DNA of 64,000 nt from Megaustenia siamemsis (lineage: Eukaryota > Mollusca > Gastropoda > Stylommatophora > Ariophantidae): NCBI GenBank assembly GCA_032433765.1, contig JAVIAB010000101.1:63576092-63640091 (forward strand), written 5' to 3'. The translations under genes were made by a program, and so were the position numbers. Within the stretch, counting starts at the first letter, position 1; the number at the start of each line of letters is the position of its first letter. The notes under the pieces were generated by a model, which saw only the letters and a program-made list of their open reading frames with translations, was not told the origin of the DNA and made no database searches. Below, piece after piece: positions 43,428 through 54,519 of the stretch.

Positions 43428-43690
43428 AGTGGGAGCCGCGATAGCTCAGTGGTTAGTGAACTGAACTACAAATGACAAGAGGTATAGTTCGGTCAAAATC
43501 GGCGGCTCCCGGTTCACCAAGCCTTTAATGGGTACCAGATTTTTTATTTGATTGTATAGCGGCATGGGCGTAATACCGACCACATTACCCCAAAAATCAT
43601 GTGCCGAAGGTCTGTACAATTTATGGTCACTAACACCATAATCCCTACGCCACTTAGCGTGACGGATTACTTTACTTACATTTACTCTAC
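43428..43690 (+). mobile_element. tRNA-derived SINE, best copy
   Basis: The head holds RNA polymerase III promoter boxes: A box atagctcagtggttag (43441-43456) and a B-box-like agttcggtc (43486-43494), preceded by gggagccgcg. The body contains cggcggctcccggttcacc, ccgaccacattaccccaaaa and atgtgccgaaggtctgtaca, then tggtcactaacaccataatc. The tail is AT-rich. The body is conserved with 32700-32945 and 9085-9345, so it defines a family. No protein; it would depend on a LINE partner. Confidence 0.88.
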
Positions 43691-43699
43691 ATGTAGTGC

Positions 43700-45435
43700 A
43701 GAAAGAATTAGATGATGAATAGATAGAGCAGGATCTATGCGATCTATTAGAGATGTGACATCTCCACATTGCGGTAGCCTCACTCTCAGCATCCACACGC
43801 AAAATAAAATATATGCCATTATAATGTCGATGAACTGAGAGAAGAAGTCACACTATATGATCATAAGAGTAAGTTGAATGTTTAATAAACTATCTTCACT
43901 AATTACGGAATCAAGCAATTTATCTAAGATCAGAATATGATGCCAAGTGATTTGATGAATAAACATCGAAACTATTTCACGTGATCTCAGCCACGTAATA
44001 CATGTTGTGATGTCTTTATAACCATACAGATTCATCATCTCAAATTCTTCCAGATTTATTTTACTACAACAGAGTAAACAAGCAGCAACAACATAATGAA
44101 CGATCATACCGAACCCACCAAATAGAAAAACATAGTTTTTTTTCCTTTGTTGTTTGTTTGTCATTTATTCTGAGTGCTGTAATACAAACCTCTTCCTCCT
44201 ATGATTTCCTAGAACGAAGTCAAAGGACCTAATGCTGGTCAGGAAACTGGAATAGTAAAGGACGATGATTGACTGTAAGGAAAATCCCGACAGAGGATAG
44301 GAAGTTGGAGGAGATGAAGAAGTTGTCAGATGGGGTTAGCCAAAAGTTAATGTCACGGCAGACGTCAGTGAATGTAGGGACGATCTCTTGAGTTTTTTCC
44401 AATTTGGCAGAAGGCATAAGACGGTTGGAGTGAATAAATGAGAATGACAATAAGTGTTTATTTATTAAACTAAATTGTGAGTTGATTAAGGTACACATTC
44501 TACTTCTGTTTGTGATGTACCTTTTGTCTAAAACAATATATCCTTCAAATATATGTTGTTAATTATATCTTTGTCAAGACAATTTGGAGTACCATCACCA
44601 CTTCAGGTCGATGGGGAGGCAGTGGCAAGGATTAATTTGATTCATTCTCAGCAACACTCAAAATCTCAATAAATGGTTTTAAAATTGCATACAATAGTAA
44701 ACAATACAAACCATAATGTCATATGTCGAAACATCGAGTGGAATATATACATATGACACATATGTTGTATAAATTAGTGTCGTTTCGTCCATTTAGATTG
44801 GAGAGCGCTCACAAAATGTAAGTATAATCATCTAGAAATGACAATAATATAAATACGAAACAAAATAATGATATTTTCGTCCAACAATTGTTTATTAATC
44901 AGGTTTATTCGCTCTATAATTAGATAATTCACTGTAGGAGAAAACAGATTAATAATGATTGTGAGAAAATTACATTTGGTAAGATATCTGATAAGAAAGG
45001 CTGACTCGAAATAATGTAGCCCATATTCCGTGGCTGAATCTTCAAAATAATGGAGGTGGCAAAACTTTGCAGGAAATAAGGCGGGAGTTGCTGCATATAG
45101 CTTAAGATTATGTTTCATATCTGTTTGGGTAGTCAATCGAGAGTTTTTACAATTTTGTTGTTCACAAATTTGAGTCTATACAATTTTGTTATTCGCTGAT
45201 TATGGCCACGTAAGTTTCCGTCTATAATAATATTAATGTATTATTTTTTTTCCAGTCTAAACCACTGGAAACAACTAATCCTGTTGTTTCGTCCTCTAAA
45301 TGTGTGTATGCAACGCAAGTATTCAGCCCTACCCTATCAGGGAGATACTTGTCTTAATAGGAAAAATATAGATACACAATTTTTCCTGAGCTGTGATCGC
45401 AGCCACATGATATAGTCATGAGAACATCTGCGTGA
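43700..45435. other. no recognised gene
   Basis: Minus-strand open frames at 43853-44164 (103 codons; FLFGGFGMIVHYVVAACLLC), 44229-44498 (89 codons) and 44828-45136 (102 codons) have no motif I recognise and no shared frame or splice logic. They may be chance. Confidence 0.4.
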
Positions 45436-45439
45436 AAGA

Positions 45440-45565
45440 CATCGCCAGGGATAGCGAATGTTTTAGTTAGCTGAGTTGTAAGTGTTCCCTATAGTTTGGC
45501 TTTTCGTGCCAAGGAGTACGGGTTCGATCCTGCTTTGGACCATATAGTGTTCATTGTTTTTTTTT
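45440..45565 (+). mobile_element. tRNA-like SINE head or tRNA pseudogene
   Basis: An A-box-like tagttagctgagttg (45464-45478) and a consensus B box, gggttcgatcctg (45520-45532), lie about 57 bp apart, followed by a T-rich stretch. It does not fold into an obvious full tRNA and differs from the main SINE family. Confidence 0.55.
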
Positions 45566-45569
45566 TATT

Positions 45570-47320
45570 TTGTTGATTATTTGTCATTTTTTCCAAGTCC
45601 TGTAAAAATACCTTTTCCTCTGAAATGATTCTCTGATTATCGCCTCGGGAGTTTCCTTCTATAATAATATTCATTTATTATTATTTGTATACATTTGTGT
45701 TACCAGTTTTGCCAGTGGCCATCTATCATGCCGTTCTTTCAAAACACATGTGATCATCTACTGTTCCTTACCTTTTTTTCTCCTATTTTTTTCATGCCAA
45801 ATTTCCTAATTCTAACAACATGGTCTAAATCGATATTCCTTCTGAAGACAGTAATAAATTGGGGTGTTTTTTTTTTTTTTTTTGCCAGTGATTTATAGAC
45901 AATTTTAAAAATATTTTAATTTCTCCCTTAGTCATTTTTATTCTGTATAGTGAGAGCCAAGAATCCTGAGAGAATAAGAAAAACTCGCATTGTTTTATAG
46001 TTTTGGTACAATTCTTTCATTAAATACAATGCAACGTCTTGGCATAAATATCATTCATATTTATTTAATACAAAAATATATTTCAGTTTTTAACCCAGAT
46101 GGATGTACTCACAATAGTAAGTAATATGGTCTTAAATTGACGAAAATATAAAAAAATATAACATTTAACGTTTCATGTGAGCCACAGTATTTTATTTTGC
46201 ACCAATCAATTCGACCTATCGTCACCAGCTAGTCAGTTTAAGAGCTAACATGAGGCAGTGAACTAGTGGTTGTTTGAAATATGAAGTCTACCGTTAACAA
46301 TGCTTTTATTTCTATTCCAACATGAAGCCTGTTAGTCCTGCATTAACAGCTGTGTATGTTTAGAGGATCCACAAGAGATAACCAGTAGATAATCTCAGAA
46401 TGTTGCACGAAAAACGTGTAGAGGACATTCCCATATATCGGATTGGATCAGATTTGATGTACGAACTTACAGGTAAAAAAGCGAGTGAAGAAAAGTGTGC
46501 ATTAAAGATGATGTTTAAACATACGTCTAACATTAGTATGAAGCTGGTGACATAATTACATGGAACCCTAATTTGGGTTTCTTATTAACGGCTAGGTATT
46601 TTAACCCACGCTTCTAAATGAATAATTTTAAAGAACACTCAATCCCTTATAAGTCTGTTTCTGTACATTAGACAATTTGTAAACACTCTGTTAATGTAAT
46701 TTATATACCACTAACTCGTGCTTGTTACTTGCATTTCTTCACATATATACGACATGCATGATTGACCTGAATATTGGATTTAACAAATGATAAAAAACAA
46801 ATGCATATAAAGTACTCACGATATACATATTATTTAAGCTGAAACCAAATATGTCCAATCAGGATAGTAGATTCAGGCATAAAACTTACATTTTTTTTGT
46901 GAACATATGTTTCAATACACATCGTTCAGTTCACTATAATCAAATGTGGTATAGATCAAGATGTATCAATTGTATGAGAGACCAATTTTGATCTTCTCCA
47001 AACATTGATGAGATTTCAAATGTAATAATCTAACTTGTTTGTTTTATATTTCTAGATTACAAAAGACAAATCCGCCGCTGTGTTGAACAACCAAAACAAT
47101 GTAAATCATATGTATAACATATATATGTAGATAAAAAAAAGTAATTTATAAAATATATGAATAAATGTATAATGTAGTTGACTTTTCTGTTATTGTAATT
47201 ATTGGCAAACACATTTTATTTTCAATGAACATTTTCACTTTTGATCGACGCTATAGAAAATGCAAACAAATGCTGCTCTCTGGTAAAGCGAATGCGCCTG
47301 GAATGAGGAATATGCAATTT
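45570..47320. other. no recognised feature; poly-T run
   Basis: A T run lies at about 45866-45885. No gene or repeat is recognised. Confidence 0.5.
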
Positions 47321-47324
47321 TCTG

Positions 47325-48172
47325 TGATATCTTTTTGCTAAAGGAGCTATACAAAACATGACATCTTTTGCTAACTGAGCAATACAAACAACATGATATC
47401 TTTTTGTTAAAGGAGCTATACATAACATGACATCTTTTGCTAACTGAGCAATACACACAACAAGATATCTTTTTGCTAAAGGAGCTATACAAAACATGAC
47501 ATCTTTTGCTAACTGAGCAATACACACAACATGATATCTTTTTGCTAAAGGACTTATACAATAATATGACATATGTTTACTATAAAAGCTAAACAAACAA
47601 ATGACATCATTTGTTAACTAAGCTATACAAACAGCATGCTACATTTTTGCTAAATGATTAATACGATGAACGAGGCATAGTTTTGCTAAATGATTTATAC
47701 AAACAATATTATGTTTTTTTGCTGCAGGAGATATACAAACAAAATGATATATTTTTTGCTAAAGGAGCTATAAAAACAATTTGACATCCTTTTGCTCAAG
47801 AAGTTAAATAAACATCATAACATATTTTTGCTAAAGGAGTTGTGCAAATAACATAACATCATTTTGCTAACTGAGCTACACTAACAACATGACATAATTT
47901 TGTTAACTGAGTTATACTGGCAACATGACATCATTTTGTTAACTGAGTTATACTGACAACATGACATAATTTTGTTAACTGAGTTATACTAACAACATGA
48001 CATAATTGTTAACTGAGTTATACTAACAACATGACATCATTTTGTTAACTGAGTTATACTAACAACATGACATAATTGTGTTAACTGAGCTATACTAACA
48101 ACATGACATCATTTTGTTAACTGAGTTATACCAACAACATGACATCATTTTGTTAACTGAGTTATACATGTG
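47325..48172 (+). repeat. ~34-36-bp minisatellite with a 69-bp higher-order part
   Basis: About 24 units of the type ttgctaaaggagctatacaa and acaacatgacatcattttg. From 47325 to 47560 two unit variants alternate (period about 69 bp). From 47880 to 48172 units are simpler (gttaactgagttatactaac) and more uniform; the middle is diverged. Because 69 is a multiple of three, two long minus-strand frames stay open across the first part; these are artefacts. Confidence 0.93.
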
Positions 48173-48284
48173 ACCGTCACTTCTTCCTTTTTAAATGTGC
48201 CCAAGCGCTAAATGTAAGTTGTCAACCTTGGTACTTCACGTTGTGTCCTGGTTCGTCTGTCGCGTCGGAATACGTCACACACCT

Positions 48285-48545
48285 ATCTACATAAAATCGA
48301 CTTCACACACAATTTTCTTGTACATAAGAATATAAATACGTCAAGCACCTATCTACATAAAACTGACTTCACACACTCAAGTCTCTTGTACATAATAATA
48401 GAAATACGTCTCACACATATCTACATAAAATTGACTTCACACACACAAGTCTCTTGTACATAAGAATAGAAATACGTCACACACATATCTACATAAAATT
48501 GACTTCACACACACAAGTCTCTTGTACATAAGAATAGAAATACTT
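48285..48545 (+). repeat. 68-bp tandem repeat, about 4 copies
   Basis: Units contain aatacgtcacacacatatct, acataaaattgacttcacac and aagtctcttgtacataagaa. The last copies are nearly identical. Confidence 0.93.
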
Positions 48546-48667
48546 AATTTACACAGTACACTGAACATAGGGTCTTAATACAACAGCCCGGCGTGGTGGA
48601 TCACCGCAAGGTATCAAAGTAAAGCTAAGGAGGTTCCAGTAACCTACTAACTATTCGTAAATAATCT

Positions 48668-48668
<1 letters not shown>

Positions 48669-48703
<35 letters not shown>
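48669..48703. repeat. (CT)n microsatellite
   Basis: A pure CT run of about 34 bp. Confidence 0.97.
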
Positions 48704-48704
<1 letters not shown>

Positions 48705-48707
<3 letters not shown>

Positions 48708-51590
48708 CAAATTGTATCAATTATCTCTGTCAACATTCCCTGAACAATGTACATAACTTAATAACTACGGTCATTTCCATGTCATAAATCCATCTCATGA
48801 AACACATTATTACAGACACTCTCTCACTAGTCTACACACTGTCACTCCACAATATGATTACAGAACATCCTTCTTCCTAAACTAAGGATCCAGTCCCACT
48901 CGTTTTTTAAAACTACATTCACTTCCGTTAAGCGAAATGACCACAGTCCGGTTGTTCTACACATGGCTCGCTAATATGGGCATTAGTCCGTTACTACTAA
49001 AATAGATCTGTTCTCAAATAACTTATATTACCGGTGATATCTTACTTCCTCTATGAATCTCTATGAAAACGTTATCCTACATGCTGTTTACTATACGAAG
49101 GGTCCACTTCTCTAATACTTAGATCACATGTGACTGCCCTGCCTTCCAGTTTTCTATCTGTGCAGTCTTTTAGACAAATATAAAGCATAAAGAGTCACGG
49201 TGCACCCTTCATTTGCAGGACGGTGACGATAGAAAGAGACCAAGAGAGAAAACGTGTTCACAAGTAATTGCTAATCGGGTAACGAAAGCCGTGGAAGGTT
49301 GATACTCCTCAACCAAAAGTCAACATCTCATTGACACTCCTCAGTCGACCGACCCATTTATAAGGAAGAAAAAATAGACATGTACCTCAAAAAGTTTTGG
49401 GGAAATAAATAACAGAGAGGAAGAAAACTGACCTTCTCACTTCCAAATGCCTACTTCACTCCCCTATGAAATTAAAATATGTTGTCATAAACCCATGTAA
49501 AACTAATGATATTATCAGTGTCTGCTGCTATCAAAAAGTTGATGTAAGCGAAAGTTTGATTGATTGGTCCAAGCCTATTTCTTTAGGGGCTTTTAATGGT
49601 CATCTCTGCTGAAGAGATGCATAATTACAATACACAGACCATCCGTAGGCCGTTGTTTGTGGCATTTTGCTACATCTGTCGCAATAAGAAAAACATGCAT
49701 ATCAATGGCGGATCGTCTTTTACGGAAAGTACACTTGTTATTCTCGTTAGACACGCTCTGCCAATTTCGACAACTATTTAGAGCTACCCGAGCAATAGAG
49801 AAATAACATACACCAAGCTTGACGAGATCACTCTCTACATTAATGTACTTATTTGTGAATGATAATTAAATATTAATTACATAATTACACATCGTGAATA
49901 AATGATGTCATTTATAAATTGGTCCCACCATACACAATCACAATAAATCTGACTTTTGAGAGTATTTTAATTGATGGAGACAAAATTTAATTACATAATG
50001 ATATCATTTGCACTAGGGAGCACCATTTATATATGTGTACTATGTTGAGATGTGGACGCGGGAATTGGTGTCACAATATTTGATATACTTTTTAAAAAAA
50101 TAATAATTAAATGCATCGCATCATTTTTTTTACCGAATTGGTTCCCGGCTGTTAGTTGTTGTTGACGGAATGTCATGAGTTGATGCGGGCAAGTTGCCCT
50201 TTGACTCATTTGTTGTGGCGGGTCGTAATGGCTTTCTTGACATTCTCGGGTCTTCCTGGAGAAGTTGGAGTTCGTCTATCCCGTGTAATGCTGGGAAACT
50301 ACTAGTCCAGCCCAGAGATACTGCAATACTGGCTCCTCTATATCAGGAACAGCCACCACTACAGCCACACTACCCTCCCCTTCCCCCCCCCCCCCCGACT
50401 GGTTATAAATAATATATGTTTAATTTATTTTGAACTAAACGTTATATTTGACATGGTACTTTTTTACCATTGCAATGGTGTCTGCTTGTATATATATATA
50501 CACACACACACTTTCTTGTTAGTGCCAGATCATTTGACATAGGAGCTTGCTTACATTCCCTAACTTAGAATAGCTGGTTCATTTGCATGTGTTATCAATA
50601 TAAGTAATGAACAAAGGGGGAATACAAATCGTTATTTAAATCATATTCGAATTTCAAAATCACATGTGCAGCTGTTCTGTCCGTGCGGTTGTTGTTCCTA
50701 TGAAAAAAGGTGTATACAAGTTATTTATTTGTTGCCTTACTTCGTGTGTTGTTAGTACGTAACTAGCTTCTAAATAGCGGATGATGACAGAATTAAATAT
50801 GCATTCATTTAAGTACTTAGAGATCTGTCCAGCGCGAACAGGAAGAGAAATCGACTTCGTAGTGGAATAGAGTGACAAGAGGATAGTTAGGCAAATTACA
50901 GGATGCAATAATTACCCCCTGTTAGACGAACGATGATTTGATATAATAACAATAGCTCAAGATATGTTCTTCTATAGATCATGTCTGTGTGCATTTTTGG
51001 TTCCATTATTTTCAGTCCATAATTTGGATTTAGTGAAAGCAATATAAATGTAGCCAGTTATTTGTTGTTCCTCACATTGAGATATTGTGAGAAACAGTTC
51101 TGAAGAGAGAGAGGGGGTGGGATGAGAGAAGCACAGCCAGTACATTGTTAGAAGCGGGTCCACGAAAGGGTTAATTTTTAAACAATTTTAGAATATCTAA
51201 TTTTTAAAAGGAAAATGAATATTCGAGATAGACGTCATATCCTATACACTCTGTGTATAGCAACACCGCCTTGCAGCTTTGTTTGAGATAACCTTTATTA
51301 ATATGAACACTCAGCGAATATTGAGTTATCTAATTTACTTAATTTTTATATATTTCATTAATTATTTTTTTAAAGTTTGTAAGTTAAGTGTCATTTCGTT
51401 TATGAATATATGGATGAATATGCCCATATCTAAATCAGGGAGACATATTAGTCTTATTTAAGAACGTAACTGTCCACTCGGTGGCCCTGGTGAGAAAGAC
51501 CGTTATGAATGTTAGAAACAGTTTTCTTCCGTCCACTCAAGACTTAATATAATAAAGATTGACACTTACTACAGAACTCTTTGAACGATC
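48705..51590. other. no recognised gene; poly-C tract
   Basis: The largest featureless stretch. A poly-C tract lies at about 50381-50397 and a short TA/CA run at 50491-50511. Open frames of 60-82 codons have no motif. Confidence 0.5.
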
Positions 51591-51591
51591 T

Positions 51592-52745
51592 ATCATCATA
51601 ATCAAGTATCGGGCCTACTGGCGTAGGGGATCATGTCTCTCCACAACTTTCGACCTCGATGTTCTTTACATTTCTGTTGTTCACCTTCTGCCAAGCCATT
51701 CACTTAAGCTGTCTAGTATTTTCTCTCTTTGCATCCCTCTATCTCTTCTCCCTCAATTTTCCCAGGTATTACAATATATTCCAGTTGTTCTCTTCTCATT
51801 ACATGGCCAACAATTATGAGTGTTTCTTCCTAATATTGGAAATTAGCTCTCCTTTTGCTTTGACCATTTCAGAACATTTTCATTACTCTTCTTAGGTGTC
51901 CATGGTATTCTCAACATTCTTCTGTAAAACAACATTTCTACAGACTCCAGTGATTTTCTTGTATGTTGTCTTATTGTTCATAATTCATATCCATATGTTA
52001 AGACTGGCTCTACATAACATTTAAGTACTCTTTTTCTTGTTTCTTTTGTCAAAACTAGATTGCATAGTATCTTCCTCATTTTTTTAAAAACTGCTTTTGC
52101 CTGAGCCATCCTGCACCTCACCTCTTTTGTACATCTTCCATCTGAGGTTAACAAAGTTCGCAAATATTTAGATTTATTTACCTGTTTTAATATTATTCTA
52201 CCTGTCTTTATTTTGCACTGAGGTGATGTCTTTTTCTTTGTTGTTACAATTACTTCTGTCTTTTTACTATTAAGGCTGAGTCCTTTATTTTTGCTTTCTT
52301 TCACTATAATGTCCAACATTTCTTGTAACGCATTTTCATTCTTAGCGATTAAGACTGTATCATCTCAACATCATTAGCATACCTTAGATCTCCAATTGTT
52401 ATTCCAGTCATGCCCATTATGGATCTTAAAGTAATCTCACTATAAATATTAAACAAATCTGGTGACATCACACAACCTTGTCTAACACCCTGTTTTATTT
52501 GTTGAAACATTCCAAATTGGTTTCCAGTTCTTATGGCCACTGTTTGTTGCCAGTACATGTTCTTTATTATTCTTAGATCGTTGCTGTATAAGTGTATGCT
52601 TTCTAAAATGTTGATTATTTCTTGGTGCTTTACTTTTTCAAATGCTTTGGAATAATCTATGAAACATAGGTATAGATCTGTTTTCATCTCTATGGCTCTT
52701 TCTACTAAAGATCGGTCTATACATTTACTTGACCCATATTAACCT
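51592..52745 (-). mobile_element. RTE family B, RT palm to 3' end
   Basis: Minus strand from 52745: the frame 52349-52687 holds LYLCFIDYSKAFEKVKHQEI (first catalytic Asp), NDLRIIKNMYWQQTVAIR, IKQGVRQGCVMSPDLFNIYS and LRYANDVEMIQS, where YADD has become YAND. Then 51978-52319: LSLNSKKTEVIVTTKKKTS and KYLRTLLTSDGRCTKEVRCR. Decayed C-terminal pieces lead to 51592 (catcataatcaagtatcggg). One of the clearest B copies; the Asp to Asn change and the stops make it inactive. Confidence 0.9.
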
Positions 52746-52749
52746 CATT

Positions 52750-53760
52750 GAATAATTCCATATTTACGAGCAGTTTAATCATTGCACGTATAAAATATCA
52801 CATGTCTGTGACGGTAGATATATACCAGTAGCAGACAAGATATATAAGAATAGCAGGCATGTTAGGATTATTGTATATCAATATCACAGGTCACACACGT
52901 TAGAGTCCCTCACAAACTTATATCTCAATATCCGTGTGTTAGTACAACAAGGTGAAGTAATTTAAGACGCGCCGTGCTGAGGTCCAAAGGCATACATTAA
53001 CTCAACGATTTAGATGAATATATCCCTAAGTAAAATGTCATACCAATAGAATACATGTGCTGATTCGTTTAACTTTAACCTGATCTATGTGTAGGTGGTT
53101 GCAGATGGTCAGCTGCTAGATCAATTATCAAAGGTAAGTTTTGTGAACCGGTAAACTTGCTAGTTACAGCTATAAGTTTGATCAAATTGTTAACAGAATG
53201 TTCACACCAAAACTTTCTCTGGTTGTCATGGCATCGTTGACATAATATTTCAGTTTTGATAGCAATGAACATGTAAGATACGGGAGGCAGTTCTAATTTA
53301 CAAACACATTTAATGCACAACGACAGTAATTTATGGGGCTAAAGCTTTTATATAAACACAAAGAATGTGCTGTTTTCTAAGCTGAACGATCATTATTTGG
53401 AGAGCATGATTTCCGTACCTTTTATTTCGTATATTCTGTTTCAGTTTAGACGAACGGTACAAGAAGTAAGTGTTACCATTTATTAGCTACGTTCAGTAGA
53501 TTAGATGCTCTAAAGAGATATCGCATACCTCAAACTTTGTGGAAACTGATGTTCTCTAACAGTTAACTGCCGACCACCGAAAACTGAATGTGGCAGATGG
53601 TGATATTTAGACCTAGCCATCAACAGTGCAATACTTTACTCTTTAATATTCTTAACATATCACTGAACATCATTTATGTTAACGTAAAGTAAGAGATGAA
53701 GATACATTGAAGAATCTAGAAGTCTGGTCTGTAAGACTTTTTAACGAACAGTGCGAGTGT

Positions 53761-53805
<45 letters not shown>

Positions 53806-54515
53806 AGGAGTGAGGGAATTTAATATGACTGATAACATGCACATATATAAACAGCGCTTGTGCATTATGAGTTTTATTTGAAAAAAAAAAACATTTAGAA
53901 TGACAAACAAAAGAACGAAAGATAACTGAGATAACACATATTACAGTTTTTATATTTGGGATTTAGAGTTCGTCGATGATTCTGCAGATTGGGTGCTCGT
54001 TTGTTGATTAAAAGTGACAGGATGAGAAAATGGTTGCCATGTGAATATGATTGCTGAGGATATAGAGACAAATAACGCATTGAAATTGTTCAAATGCGTT
54101 ACACGATGAAATAAACAATTAAGTATTTGAGGAAAAAATGAAAAAAAAAATGTTTCTAATGAAACAAACAATAGTAAAGAGTTGATGAAAGCTTTGTGAA
54201 AAAAGGCTTGTAATAAAACAACCAAGGAAACCAAGCTACGCCGTCAATCTCTTCAGTCGTTGTCTTGGATCTTGATTAGTTAGTTATCGGCATATCTTAT
54301 GTCTTCTTTTTTGCTATAATGTGATGCATCTTTAATATGCTCTTTTAATTACAACATTATCAAGGAATTACATCATTATTTCATAATAGCAAATGGTACT
54401 TTATTTATTTCTCCTTCCATTTTGTCACTCTACAACAAAACCTACAAAACTCATGTTTGGCAGACAAAGTTGTACTTGTATTTTTAGTAAAACCACGCTT
54501 TCTAGCTATTGAGTT
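52750..54515. other. no recognised gene; (GA)n run
   Basis: A GA microsatellite lies at 53765-53802. A minus-strand frame at 53075-53320 (81 codons) has six cysteines (CIKCVCK ... CQRCHD ... WCEH) but no match I know. The rest is AT-rich. Confidence 0.45.
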
Positions 54516-54519
54516 ATTC

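Noticed and set aside
45464..45532. Functional tRNA gene
   Set aside because: A and B boxes are present but no full cloverleaf or acceptor stem was found; better called a tRNA-derived SINE head.
47222..47596. Minus-strand 124- and 108-codon frames with 23-residue repeats
   Set aside because: The 69-bp period keeps any frame open; the sequence is a minisatellite and the residues show only the repeat.
53075..53320. Zinc-finger-like protein from the cysteine pattern
   Set aside because: Cysteine spacing fits no finger family I know, and there is no supporting exon or repeat of the motif.
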